Shown: positions 39,482 to 47,131 of the stretch, one piece after another
Layout of the letters: each line of letters begins with the position of its first letter
Numbering within the stretch: position 1 is the first letter of the stretch
From: Pseudomonadota bacterium
GTDB lineage: Bacteria; Pseudomonadota; Gammaproteobacteria; Xanthomonadales; Rhodanobacteraceae
Assembly: GCA_021793575.1 (NCBI GenBank)
Contig: JAJYSM010000022.1
Span: forward strand, 1-47,188
Length of the DNA: 47,188 bases
Reading direction: 5' to 3'
The notes under the pieces: generated by a model
The model's input: only the letters and a program-made list of their open reading frames with translations
Databases searched by the model: none
Told to the model about the DNA's origin: nothing
Position numbers and translations under genes: made by a program

Positions 39482-39913
39482 TCAGCGTTTCCCGAGCTTC
39501 AAACCGAAGTCCTCAGGGCGCAGCAACAGATCATTCAGTGTGTATCGGTCAAGCGTTGCAACAAATGCGTCAAGCGCCTCGCTCAACACTCCGCGCAGTC
39601 GGCAGGAGGGAGTGATCTGACAGCGGTTATCGGCGGTGAAGCACTCCGCCATGGCGAAATCCGGTTCGGTCACGCGCATGACGGTGCCGAGGCGGATATT
39701 ATTCGGACTCACTGCCAGCGTGAATCCCCCCGTGCGCCCGCGGACGGCTTTCAGGTATCCCGCACGCGTCAGCACAGTGACCACCTTCATCAGATGATTG
39801 CGAGAGATCTTGTACACCACAGCTGTCTCTTCGATGGTGATCAGACGTTCGCGCTGTGCCGCAGCGTACATCAGCACTCGCAACGCATAGTCCGAAAAGT
39901 GAGTTAATCGCAT
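39482..39913 (-). CDS. nsrR: Rrf2-family nitric-oxide-sensing repressor NsrR
   Basis: NsrR is an Fe-S repressor that releases DNA when nitric oxide attacks its cluster. The 143-residue protein begins MRLTHFSDYALRVLMYAA. It has the winged-helix segment ISRNHLMKVVTVLTRAGYLK, three cluster cysteines (C91, C98, C104, in ECFTADNRCQITPSCRLRG) and the Asp8 position used as the fourth ligand in other NsrR proteins. The C91-C98 spacing is longer by two than in E. coli. The start ATG 39913 excludes an upstream extension. It is divergent from a hemerythrin gene, and a consensus-like NsrR operator lies downstream at 40678. Confidence 0.93.
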   Translation of the reverse strand: MRLTHFSDYALRVLMYAAAQRERLITIEETAVVYKISRNHLMKVVTVLTRAGYLKAVRGRTGGFTLAVSPNNIRLGTVMRVTEPDFAMAECFTADNRCQITPSCRLRGVLSEALDAFVATLDRYTLNDLLLRPEDFGLKLGKR

Positions 39914-39974
39914 GGTTTTCCGAAGGATTGCGTTGGCGCGGTATGGTATGACACAGGGAGGCAAGCCAAATGAT

Positions 39975-40001
39975 GTGCGCATTATACCTGTTTATGCGCA
40001 C
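39975..40001 (-). promoter_or_regulatory. nsrR promoter with an inverted repeat around the -10 box
   Basis: On the leftward strand a perfect TATAAT (39986-39981) sits between arms GTGCGCAT (39975-39982) and ATGCGCAC (39994-40001), with an 11-base spacer. The -35 box is weak. A palindrome enclosing the -10 suggests regulation of nsrR, but it does not match the NsrR consensus, so the factor is unknown. Confidence 0.5.
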
Positions 40002-40066
40002 CCGACTTCAGCCCGAGCGCTGCATCGATTAAGAGATTCAGCCGTGCGGATGCCAGCCGGTACCCT

Positions 40067-40486
40067 ATGTCCGCCGATATGAATCCGATGTTCCAGTTCA
40101 CCGATCTCACGACGCAGCACGCACAGATGTTGAATCTCTTGCAGGATGAGCGTTTGGCGCTGCTGGATGGCGAGCTGTCCCGCGCACGCGCCTTGCTGGC
40201 GCAGCTGCATGAGTTGCAAGAGACGCACATCGAGGATGAGGAAAGCGGGTTGATCCCCTATCTGCCCGAGTGGGCGCGCTGGCATGCCAGGGTATATCTG
40301 GCAGAACACCGCAAATTGTCCGCGATGCTTGGCGAGCTGCGCCTGGCACTCGAGCCGCTGCCCGCGCGGGTGCCGGATGGTACGACGCGCCTGGCACTGC
40401 TGGATATCCACGCGCCGTTCCGGCACGTGCTCGAACACCACTTCGAGCGTGAGGAAAAAGGGCTTTTCGTCGAAGTTCAAAGGTAA
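40067..40486 (+). CDS. Hemerythrin-like (HHE) protein
   Basis: A 139-residue four-helix protein with the iron ligands expected for a di-iron hemerythrin fold: H18 (TTQHAQML), H54 and E58 (ETHIEDEES), H81 (EHRKLS), H115 (DIHAPF) and H124/H125 with E129 (LEHHFEREEKGLF). Proteins of this group bind oxygen or nitric oxide, or supply iron to damaged Fe-S clusters (as proposed for RIC/YtfE, to which it is only loosely similar). It is divergent from nsrR. The start could also be ATG 40079. Confidence 0.85.
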   Translation: MSADMNPMFQFTDLTTQHAQMLNLLQDERLALLDGELSRARALLAQLHELQETHIEDEESGLIPYLPEWARWHARVYLAEHRKLSAMLGELRLALEPLPARVPDGTTRLALLDIHAPFRHVLEHHFEREEKGLFVEVQR

Positions 40487-40677
40487 CGCCACGGGTGGGA
40501 ACCGCTACATCCATGAACCCGACTGGCGTTCCGGCCATGCGCTCGGGGTGGTGCTTCGATCCAATCGGCTTGAATGCTTTGCGCTGGTGATCCGGTACGG
40601 GGATCGATGCCGATGCGCCAGATCAATCTTGCCGCGCTGACCCGGTTCCCGCCATGTTGCGCGTCAGTTTGCCATTT

Positions 40678-40700
40678 AAGAGGCATTGACAATGCCTCTT
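40678..40700 (+). promoter_or_regulatory. NsrR operator overlapping a consensus -35 box
   Basis: A perfect palindrome: arm AAGAGGCATT is mirrored by AATGCCTCTT around GAC. Against the published 11-1-11 NsrR consensus (AAGATGCATTT and its mirror) 18 to 19 of 22 positions agree. TTGACA, an exact -35, lies at 40686-40691, and TACGCT at 40710-40715 could be the -10 with an 18-base spacer. NsrR binding here would block the downstream genes. In the same 342-base gap, 40732-40756 forms a 9-base-arm hairpin (GCTTCCATC/GATGGAAGC) in the untranslated leader. Confidence 0.85.
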
Positions 40701-40828
40701 ATGAGAGTCTACGCTTGCTTCACGCAGCCGAGCTTCCATCCCGCAACGATGGAAGCCGCCAAAAGAAAGGCCATCGCCAGGCTGCCCGGTCGCATGTCGA
40801 CTGCGGCGATCGCTCCCACCCCATCCGG

Positions 40829-41098
40829 ATGAACGTCATGCCCCATTCCGCTGTATCTCCCACGTCTCCCGAGGTCGACGTGCGGCCCCTCGTGCCGGCG
40901 CAACGCCATGCCAAGATCTTCCAGCTGGTCGACGCCTTGCTTCCGGGCACCGCTTTCGTCCTGGTCAATGACCACGACCCTAAGCCGCTGTACTACCAAC
41001 TCGAGGCGGAATATCCGCAGCAGTTCGCATGGAACTATCTGGAAAAGGGTCCCGAGATCTGGCGCGTCGAGATCCGCAAACTCGCGCAGGCAGCCTGA
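40829..41098 (+). CDS. DUF2249 protein, single domain
   Basis: An 89-residue protein. The DUF2249 region runs from VDVRPLVPAQRHAKIFQLVD to the end and includes VNDHDPKPLYYQLEAEYPQ and WNYLEKGPEIWRVEI. DUF2249 proteins are often found beside denitrification, hemerythrin and NsrR genes; their biochemical function is not established. It is the first gene after the NsrR operator. The ATG at 40838 is an alternative start. Confidence 0.85.
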   Translation: MNVMPHSAVSPTSPEVDVRPLVPAQRHAKIFQLVDALLPGTAFVLVNDHDPKPLYYQLEAEYPQQFAWNYLEKGPEIWRVEIRKLAQAA

Positions 41099-41122
41099 AG
41101 TCGTACCGTCAAGTCAAAGTAG

Positions 41123-41147
41123 GTGCCGGGCCGCAGGGGCCCGGCAC
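41123..41147 (+). other. Intercistronic stem-loop
   Basis: Ten-base arms GTGCCGGGCC (41123-41132) and GGCCCGGCAC (41138-41147) with a 5-base loop lie between the DUF2249 and membrane-protein genes. There is no T-run, so it is probably a processing or stability element that sets different levels for the two messages. Confidence 0.5.
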
Positions 41148-41169
41148 AAGCATCCCGGGAAGTCGTCTC

Positions 41170-42525
41170 GTGGCCGGTGTTTCGCTCTCTCGCTGGACAA
41201 TGTCGTATTTTGCTGCCGCGCTGGTCGCGCTGCTGGCCGCAGAGAGTCTGATGGCTGCGGGATGGGGTTTTCCAAACGCGCCCATCGAGGCGCCAGCGAC
41301 ACTGCTGCTTGTCCATCTGGTGGTTCTGGGTTGGCTAAGTCTGCTGCTGTGTGGCGCACTGTTCCAATTCGTACCGGTACTCATCGCCAGGCCGCTCCAT
41401 AGCGCGACACTGCCCTTGCCCGCGCTGGTCCTGCTTCTCGGCGGGCTGGCGGCGCTGCTGACGGGTTTCCTCGGTTTAGATGGGACGGTCGCAGCGACGT
41501 TGCCGTTCTTCCCCGTCGCGAGCATCCTGCTGGCGGCCGGCTTCAGCCTCGTGCTGTGGAATCTCGGCCGCACGCTCTGGGCCGCACGACCGCTGGGATT
41601 GCCGGCGCAGTTTGTCGCCGTGGGTTTGCTTGGCCTGACGGCCACCGTGGCCATCGGCATCACCTTCGCACTGGTGCTGGCGGGCGACGCGACGACCCCC
41701 GTAGCGCTTCGCATCTTTGCTTACGGCCTGCCGGTCCACATCGTCGCCGGACTAGGCGGCTGGCTTACTTTGACCGCCATGGGCGTCAGCTACCGGTTGC
41801 TGGCGATGTTCATGCTGGCACCAGAGCTGGATCGTCCGAGCACCCGCGCGGTTCTGCGGTTCGGTGCATGGGCACTGGGCGTGACGGTTCTCGGCGGCAC
41901 GACCATGATTCTTGTGAATCATGGCACCGCTCCGGTTTTCGTTGCCGCCGGGGTATTCGGCTTGCTGACCGTGATCCTGTACGCGCGTGACATCGCGCAT
42001 TTGTACCGGGCGCGCAGACGGCGAGTGATCGAACTCAACAGCCGGATGGCGGCGGCGGCGGTGGGATCGCTGGTACTCGCCGCGCTGCTGATAGTGGTGC
42101 TTGGGAGCATGGGCGCACTGGCACGCCATGCCGGCGCGGTGGTGTTCCTGGTTGCCTTCGGCTGGCTGTCGGGGCTGGGTCTGGCCAAGCTCTACAAGAT
42201 CGTCCCGTTTCTTACCTGGCTCGAATGCTACGGCCCGGTGCTGGGCAAGGTATCCACCCCAAGGGTGCAGGATCTGGTTGCCGAGCAACACGCGCGCAAG
42301 TGGTTCGGGCTGTATTTCATCGCCGCCTGGGCGGCGACAGCGGCGCTGTTCCTGGACAGCGCATGGGCATTCCGGGTAGCGGCAGCGATGCTGCTGGTCG
42401 GAACTGCGGGCATCGTCCTGCAGTTGGTGCGAGCGCGCCGTCTGGACGACGTACCCGCTTCGGCACGCTTCCCGGCGGGAAGCATGCGACCACCGCTGGT
42501 TCTTTCCTTGACGCGCTCGCACTGA
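41170..42525 (+). CDS. Multi-helix membrane protein resembling heme-copper oxidase subunit I
   Basis: A 451-residue protein with about twelve helices. Histidines fall inside helices where heme ligands would sit: H49 (LLVHLVVLGWLSLL), H191 (LPVHIVAGLGGWLT) and one near residue 345 (ALARHAGAVVFL). The helix pattern recalls NorB/CcoN, but the full set of six metal histidines is not evident. Similar genes accompany NsrR and DUF2249 genes. A nitric-oxide reductase or sensor role is a hypothesis. The start is GTG 41170 (GGGAAG 7 bases upstream); ATG 41200 is an alternative. Confidence 0.75.
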   Translation: MAGVSLSRWTMSYFAAALVALLAAESLMAAGWGFPNAPIEAPATLLLVHLVVLGWLSLLLCGALFQFVPVLIARPLHSATLPLPALVLLLGGLAALLTGFLGLDGTVAATLPFFPVASILLAAGFSLVLWNLGRTLWAARPLGLPAQFVAVGLLGLTATVAIGITFALVLAGDATTPVALRIFAYGLPVHIVAGLGGWLTLTAMGVSYRLLAMFMLAPELDRPSTRAVLRFGAWALGVTVLGGTTMILVNHGTAPVFVAAGVFGLLTVILYARDIAHLYRARRRRVIELNSRMAAAAVGSLVLAALLIVVLGSMGALARHAGAVVFLVAFGWLSGLGLAKLYKIVPFLTWLECYGPVLGKVSTPRVQDLVAEQHARKWFGLYFIAAWAATAALFLDSAWAFRVAAAMLLVGTAGIVLQLVRARRLDDVPASARFPAGSMRPPLVLSLTRSH

Positions 42526-42542
42526 TCGGCAGGAGACTGGTG

Positions 42543-43073
42543 ATGACGACGTTTGTGGATCTCGATGTGCGCCCCATCCTGCGCGATGGCGGCGAGCCTT
42601 TCGAACAGATCATGGCCACGGTAGCGGAATTGCGGCCGGATCAGGGCTTGCGATTGTTCGCGACCTTCAAGCCGACGCCGCTGCTGCACATGCTGGGTTC
42701 CAAAGGTTACACGCATGACGTGCGGGAGCTCGGCCATGACGACTGGGAGGTTCTGTTCACCCCCACCGGGCGGACACCGGCGTCCGCCGCTGCGGTTGCC
42801 AGCACGCCCGATGACGATGACGTCTGGCCGCCGCCCACGATCTCCATCGACAACCGCGATCTCGATCCGCCCGAGCCGATGGTGCGCACGCTGGCGGCGC
42901 TGGAATCCCTCAAGGAAGGCGAGGTGTTGTCGGCGCTGCTTTGTCGCGAACCGATGTTCCTGCTCCCGGAACTGGTCGAGCGTGGCCATCGCTGGCGCGG
43001 CGGCTTTGACGCCGACGGCACGACCTACCGCCTTGCAGTGCGCATCGGCAGTGAGCCGGGGAGCGGCGCATGA
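42543..43073 (+). CDS. Double DUF2249 protein
   Basis: A 176-residue protein with two DUF2249 repeats. The first spans about 1-75 (FVDLDVRPILRDGGEPFEQI, FKPTPLLHMLGSKGYTH). The second spans about 95-170 (IDNRDLDPPEPMVRTLAALE, LCREPMFLLPELVERGHRWR). An acidic proline-rich linker joins them. AGGAG lies 7 bases before ATG 42543. Its stop overlaps the next start by ATGA, so the genes are coupled. Confidence 0.85.
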   Translation: MTTFVDLDVRPILRDGGEPFEQIMATVAELRPDQGLRLFATFKPTPLLHMLGSKGYTHDVRELGHDDWEVLFTPTGRTPASAAAVASTPDDDDVWPPPTISIDNRDLDPPEPMVRTLAALESLKEGEVLSALLCREPMFLLPELVERGHRWRGGFDADGTTYRLAVRIGSEPGSGA

Positions 43074-43405
43074 ACAGCAGCGAACGAGAATCCCCGATCG
43101 AACGGGCCAGGGAGGCACTTCGCACCGTGATCGATCCCGAGCTCGGCTACAACATCGTCGACCTCGGGCTCATCTATGAAGTCAGCATCGATGACGCCGG
43201 CATGGCGCACGTACTCATGACCACGACCACGCGCGGCTGCCCGGCGACGAGTTACCTGCAGGAGGGCGCTCGCGAGAGCGTCGCGCAGCTGCCCGGCATC
43301 GTGGGCGTCGAGGTAGTCATGACCCACGATCCGGAATGGTCGCCGCAAAAGATGACTCCCGAGGCCAGGCGGTACCTCGGCATCGAGGAGGAGAGCATCC
43401 AATGA
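43070..43405 (+). CDS. MIP18/SufT-type Fe-S assembly factor (DUF59)
   Basis: A 111-residue protein of the MIP18 (DUF59) family. It begins with the helix ERAREALRTVIDPELGYNIV and carries DLGLIYEVSIDDAG. The conserved cysteine lies in TRGCPATSYLQEGA. Family members (SufT, PaaD, MIP18) help mature Fe-S proteins, and SufT in Staphylococcus supports lipoyl synthase. It overlaps both neighbours by four bases, and a lipoyl synthase is encoded 1.4 kb downstream. Confidence 0.9.
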   Translation: MNSSERESPIERAREALRTVIDPELGYNIVDLGLIYEVSIDDAGMAHVLMTTTTRGCPATSYLQEGARESVAQLPGIVGVEVVMTHDPEWSPQKMTPEARRYLGIEEESIQ

Positions 43406-43638
43406 TCGACCACACGTCAACGGAACGCGAGGGGCGTTCTCACGCCTTGAAGCCGTCGCCCGAAAGCCTCACCGGCATCCTGCTGGCCAGTCTGGAAGCG
43501 CTGGCGGTGGTCGGGCAGGTCGAGGCGGCTTGCCGCTTTGCCGGGCGTGCATGCGTCGCATTGCGACACAGTGATCCGAAAGGCGAGCACCGGTTCAACG
43601 CGTTGCTGCATCGACTCGCGTCGCGCGTGCCCTGGTGA
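43402..43638 (+). CDS. Small protein of unknown function
   Basis: A 78-residue product (MIDHTSTEREGRSHALKPSP...), mostly helical, with two cysteines at about 43 and 50 in EAACRFAGRACVALRH. I recognise no domain. Its ATGA overlap with the MIP18 gene and its position in the cluster support it being real and co-translated. A metal or partner-binding role would be a guess. Confidence 0.7.
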   Translation: MIDHTSTEREGRSHALKPSPESLTGILLASLEALAVVGQVEAACRFAGRACVALRHSDPKGEHRFNALLHRLASRVPW

Positions 43639-43667
43639 ACGCGAATGAACCACGATCGGGAAACCAC

Positions 43668-43977
43668 ATGATGTCCGATATTCCGCACAGCTTGCCCGGG
43701 GGTCTCGAAGCCTATGGCCGTTCCATCGACTTCACCGCGGACAATCTGCCGTTGAAGCTGCAGCGGGCTCACACGACCAAGCCCGGAACATGGGGCCTGA
43801 TCCATGTGCTCGAGGGCCGCATCCACTTCGAACTGGAGCCCCCCCCTGGCAGGTGAGGTCTTCGCCGAAAGGGGCGACACGATCGTGATCGAACCGCCGG
43901 CGCCCCACCACGTCCGTTTCGTGGAGCTCGGGCGCTTCTACGTTGAATTTTATCGTCTTGCATGCGCGACCTTTTGA
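43668..43977 (+). pseudogene. DUF1971 cupin (TehB N-terminal type), frameshifted at a C8 run
   Basis: The first frame reads MMSDIPHSLPGGLEAYGRSI and GTWGLIHVLEGRIHFELEPP, then stops at 43856. The rest of the cupin is intact in another frame: GEVFAERGDTIVIEPPAPHH, then VRFVELGRFYVEFYRLACAT, ending at 43977. The break coincides with eight consecutive C bases at 43839-43846. Seven would restore one continuous protein of about 102 residues. DUF1971 cupins are linked to tellurite and reactive-species resistance. The break may be a sequencing slip, a real mutation or a phase-variable tract. GGGAAA precedes ATG 43668. Confidence 0.85.
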
Positions 43978-44123
43978 ACACGAGGGAAACCATCGTCCGT
44001 GATCGCCCCTGTGCGGCGTGCACCGTGCCGCCGACGAGCCCGGCGAAGTTGAACGAGGCAAGCGCGGCATCTGCGCCAGCAATCTGCTTCCGGATGCGTG
44101 CAGCGTAACGGGAGAATCAAGTC

Positions 44124-44447
44124 ATGACTCACGTCGTCACCGATAACTGCATCAAGTGCAAATACACCGACTGCGTCGAGGTCTGTCCGGTCGACTGCTT
44201 TCACGAAGGCCCCAACTTCCTGGTGATCGACCCGGTTGAATGCATCGACTGCACGCTCTGCGTCGCCGAATGTCCGGCCTATGCCATTTTCGCCGAGGAC
44301 GATGTGCCCGGGGGGCAGGAGCATTTCCTGCAAATCAATGCCGAACTGGCGCCGAAGTGGCCGGTGATCGACGGCAGAATCGACGCCCTGCCGGATGCCG
44401 GGCAGTGGAACGGCGTGGCCGACAAGCTGCCGTATCTGGAGCGTTGA
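44124..44447 (+). CDS. fdxA: Seven-iron ferredoxin FdxA
   Basis: A 107-residue ferredoxin. Cysteines C9, C17 and C50 fit a [3Fe-4S] cluster, and C21, C40, C43 and C46 fit a [4Fe-4S] cluster. C12 and C25 are extra, as in Azotobacter ferredoxin I, whose spacing is the same. Such low-potential ferredoxins donate electrons in stress metabolism and could reduce the radical-SAM cluster of lipoyl synthase encoded next door. The 146 bases before it show no gene; GGGAGA precedes the ATG. Confidence 0.95.
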   Translation: MTHVVTDNCIKCKYTDCVEVCPVDCFHEGPNFLVIDPVECIDCTLCVAECPAYAIFAEDDVPGGQEHFLQINAELAPKWPVIDGRIDALPDAGQWNGVADKLPYLER

Positions 44448-44448
44448 C

Positions 44449-44772
44449 ATGGATATCGGTCAGCGATGGCAGGCCCCATCCGATCCGGTCACCGGACTGC
44501 GCGTGAGCGCATCCGAGACCGTGTGCGAAGTAGGCTGGGACGAGCTGCCGCTGACTTGCCCGCCGCACGACAGCAGCCTCTGGAACGGCCATCCGCGCAT
44601 CTATCTGCCGATCCACCAGACCGGCCGCGAGCGTTGCCCGTATTGCGGCACGCTTTACCTCCTGCGCGAGGTGCAGCCGGACGCCGCTACGTTGCACTTC
44701 GCCGATGTGGGGATCGAGCAGTGCTACGCCATCGCGCACGAGCGCCGGGTTCGCGAGCTCGCGCAGAAATGA
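44449..44772 (+). CDS. CHCC zinc-finger protein (zf-CHCC)
   Basis: A 107-residue protein. The zinc site is C37, H48, C63 and C66 ([20 protein letters not shown], then RCPYCGTLY), the pattern of the zf-CHCC family that includes complex I accessory subunit NDUFS6. It directly follows fdxA (one base between stop and start) and overlaps the lipA start by ATGA. Function in bacteria is not defined; a role in Fe-S or respiratory assembly is possible. Confidence 0.85.
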   Translation: MDIGQRWQAPSDPVTGLRVSASETVCEVGWDELPLTCPPHDSSLWNGHPRIYLPIHQTGRERCPYCGTLYLLREVQPDAATLHFADVGIEQCYAIAHERRVRELAQK

Positions 44773-45797
44773 CCCAATCTCTCAATTATCTGCCTGCAAG
44801 GTTATCGCCCATGGCTCCGCCTGTTCATTCCAGCACGCCACGTGACGGCAGCAAGTACGTCACCCCGGAAGGCGTCCGTGCGGTCAAGGGAGGGTTGCGC
44901 CCGCATGCCGACAGCGCGGCCCCCGATGTCGATCGCAAGCCGCCATGGTTGCGCGTGCGCCTGCCCGCCGGCGAGCGTTATGAAGCTGTGCATGACATCG
45001 TCCGCGGTTATGGTCTGCACACGGTCTGTGCGGAATCCAAGTGTCCCAACATCGCCGAATGCTGGGGCCGCGGCACCGCGACCCTGATGTTGATGGGCGA
45101 GGTCTGCACTCGCGCCTGCCGGTTCTGTTCCGTGAGCACCGGCAATCCGCACGGCTGGCTGGATCCGCTCGAGCCGCCGCACGTGGCCGAGGCAGTGGCG
45201 CTGATGGGGCTGAAGTACGTGGTGTTGACGTCGGTCGATCGCGATGATCTGGCCGATGGCGGTGCGGCGCATTACGCGGCCTGCATCCGCGCCATCCATG
45301 CGCGCACGCCGGCGGTCGCGGTGGAGGCGCTGACACCGGATTTCGCCGGCAACCTCGCTGCGGTGGCAAGGGTGCTGGACGCCGGGCTGGTCACCTATGC
45401 GCAGAATCTGGAAACCGTCGAGCGTCTGACCCGGCAGGTGCGCGATCCGCGCGCCGGTTATGCGCAGACATTGCGCGTGCTCGAGTTCGCCAAGCAGCAC
45501 GCGCCCGACACGCTGACCAAGTCCAGCCTGATGCTGGGTTTGGGCGAGACCGATGCCGAAATCGGACAAACCCTTGATGACTTGCGCGCGGCGCAGGTCG
45601 ATATTGTGACTCTCGGGCAGTACCTGCGCCCGTCGCCGAATCATTTGTCGGTGGCACGCTTCGTGACGCCCGAACAATTCCACCACTATCGCGACCTGGC
45701 GCTGGCGAAAGGCTTTGTCGAAGCGGTCGCCGGGCCGCTGGTACGTTCGAGTTATCGCGCCGAGCGCGTGCTGGAGCGCAATAATGTGGGGCTGTAA
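44769..45797 (+). CDS. lipA: Lipoyl synthase
   Basis: LipA inserts two sulfurs into octanoyl groups on lipoyl domains, sacrificing an auxiliary Fe-S cluster. The 342-residue protein has the auxiliary cysteines C87, C92 and C98 ([12 protein letters not shown]), the radical-SAM triad C113, C117 and C120 (CTRACRFC) and the C-terminal RSSY at 326-329. The central segment [20 protein letters not shown] differs from the usual proteobacterial FNHNLETVPRLYR..RPGADY, suggesting a different LipA branch. The start overlaps the zf-CHCC stop; ATG 44811 is an alternative. No lipB is adjacent. Placement in an NsrR-led cluster is unusual. Confidence 0.93.
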   Translation: MTQSLNYLPARLSPMAPPVHSSTPRDGSKYVTPEGVRAVKGGLRPHADSAAPDVDRKPPWLRVRLPAGERYEAVHDIVRGYGLHTVCAESKCPNIAECWGRGTATLMLMGEVCTRACRFCSVSTGNPHGWLDPLEPPHVAEAVALMGLKYVVLTSVDRDDLADGGAAHYAACIRAIHARTPAVAVEALTPDFAGNLAAVARVLDAGLVTYAQNLETVERLTRQVRDPRAGYAQTLRVLEFAKQHAPDTLTKSSLMLGLGETDAEIGQTLDDLRAAQVDIVTLGQYLRPSPNHLSVARFVTPEQFHHYRDLALAKGFVEAVAGPLVRSSYRAERVLERNNVGL

Positions 45798-45863
45798 ACC
45801 GAAGGAGCCATCCGGTTTCGGACGTCGCCACGCGCTGCTCGCGTGCCATGGAGAAGATCCATC

Positions 45864-46088
45864 ATGTCGCTGAGTAATCAAGTGGGCCCACACCTGCGTC
45901 ACTCGGTGATCCCGCAGGTACTTCGGACGTGTCAACCGTCTCCGCCGAGGATCTCCACGAGTGTGGTGGATGACGCATGCGATGCACGTGAGCGCCTGCT
46001 CGACGACACGCTGGCGGAGAGTTTCCCGGCCAGCGATCCATTGCCCTGGACGCTCGGGCGGCGCCGCACAACGCCGCCAGAACGCTGA
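45864..46088 (+). CDS. Small protein with a DDTLAESFPASDP motif
   Basis: A 74-residue product whose C-terminal part RLLDDTLAESFPASDPLPWT matches a short motif (D-E/D-T-L-A-E-S-F-P-A-S-D-P) recurrent in small uncharacterised proteobacterial proteins. GGAGAAG lies 7 bases before ATG 45864. The function is unknown. Confidence 0.75.
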   Translation: MSLSNQVGPHLRHSVIPQVLRTCQPSPPRISTSVVDDACDARERLLDDTLAESFPASDPLPWTLGRRRTTPPER

Positions 46089-46111
46089 TTTCTTCACCAA
46101 GGAGTAATGTC

Positions 46112-46456
46112 ATGGAACATCCGGTCTATCCCCCGCTCACCCCGGAACTCGCACGCAAGCGCCGCGAGCTGGCGCCGGCCACGCTGGATGCTTTCAAGGC
46201 CTTCAGCGCCCAGGTCTTTGCCGACGGCGCGCTGCCGGGCAAGACCAAGCAGTTGATCGCGGTAGCTGTGGCGCACGTCACGCAATGCCCCTATTGCATC
46301 CGTGGCCACACCGAAGCCGCGCTCAAACACGGCGCCAGCGAGCAGGAGATCATGGAGGCCATCTGGGTTGCTACCGAGATGCGCGCGGGTGGCGCCTACG
46401 CGCATGCGATGCTGGCGCTCGACACCATGCACCAGGTACACGCGGCATCACGCTGA
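46112..46456 (+). CDS. Carboxymuconolactone decarboxylase/AhpD-family protein
   Basis: A 114-residue AhpD-like protein with the redox pair C59-x2-C62 and H66 (TQCPYCIRGH), as in alkylhydroperoxidase. In AhpD the CxxC passes electrons from a lipoylated protein to a peroxiredoxin, so its presence next to lipoyl synthase is functionally suggestive. AAGGAG precedes ATG 46112. Confidence 0.9.
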   Translation: MEHPVYPPLTPELARKRRELAPATLDAFKAFSAQVFADGALPGKTKQLIAVAVAHVTQCPYCIRGHTEAALKHGASEQEIMEAIWVATEMRAGGAYAHAMLALDTMHQVHAASR

Positions 46457-46474
46457 CATCCGGAAGGTACACAC

Positions 46475-47131
46475 GTGAACACGCGTTATGCGGGCATCTC
46501 CGCCAGTATTCTCGACGCGATCGGCGACACCCCGCTGCTCGAGATCGAGGGCATCTCCGCCAAGCTGGAATTTCTCAATCCCTCCGGTTCGATCAAGGCG
46601 CGCATCGCCCACTACATGATCGAACGCGCCGAGCGCGAGGGTTTGCTCAAGCCTGGCGATACCATCGTCGAGGCCACCAGCGGCAACACTGGAAATGCCC
46701 TGGCTATGGTCGCCGCGGTCAAGGGCTACCGCATGCTGGTGGTGATGCCGGAAGGCCTGTCCAGTGAACGCGTGGCGATTTCGCGCGCCTACGGCGCCGA
46801 AGTGCTGTTCTGCGGGCGATTCCACGTCAACGATGCGCTGGCCAAGGCGCATGAACTCGGCCGGCAGCCGGGCTATTTCTGTCCGCGCCAGTTCGAGTCG
46901 GAATGGAATGTCGAAGAAAACCGCCTGGTGCTGGGCCCCGAGATCCTGGCGCAAATGCCGGCCGGCCGCTTGCCCGACGCGCTGGTGGCCGGCGTCGGCA
47001 CCGGCGGCACCCTGATCGGCGTGGGCCAGGCGTTGCGCGCTGTCAATCCCGCCGTGCGCCTGTTGTTACGTCCGTCGAAGTCCGAGGGCCGATGGCCTCT
47101 GACGCCCCGAGTTCTTTCAGGGCGTTCATGA
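46475..47131 (+). pseudogene. PLP-dependent cysteine synthase, C-terminus replaced
   Basis: The start is GTG 46475, with GGAAGG 7 bases upstream. The protein follows the CysK/CysM family: DAIGDTPLLEI, PLP-lysine motif PSGSIKARIA, phosphate-binding TSGNTGNALAMVAAVKGYRM and GVGTGGTLIGVGQALRAVNP. Homology ends near AVRL (about base 47062). The last residues (LLRPSKSEGRWPLTPRVLSG) are unrelated, and the frame closes at 47131 after 218 residues, against about 300 normally. A rearrangement or insertion lies at this junction. The PLP part is present, but the missing C-terminal third makes activity unlikely. Confidence 0.8.

Noticed and set aside
39247-39907. Rightward open frames opposite nsrR and the methyltransferase remnant
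   Set aside because: No recognisable domain; nsrR on the other strand is a clear family member and accounts for most of the region.
40701-40832. A 43-codon open frame starting right after the NsrR operator and overlapping the DUF2249 start
   Set aside because: No ribosome-binding site, no resemblance to a known peptide, and it would begin at or before the likely transcription start. A leader peptide cannot be excluded.
47070-47095. GTCCGTCGAAGTCCGAGGGCC as a further REP-like copy
   Set aside because: Only the short GTCGAAG core matches; the GAACGG and GAGCGTAG parts are missing.
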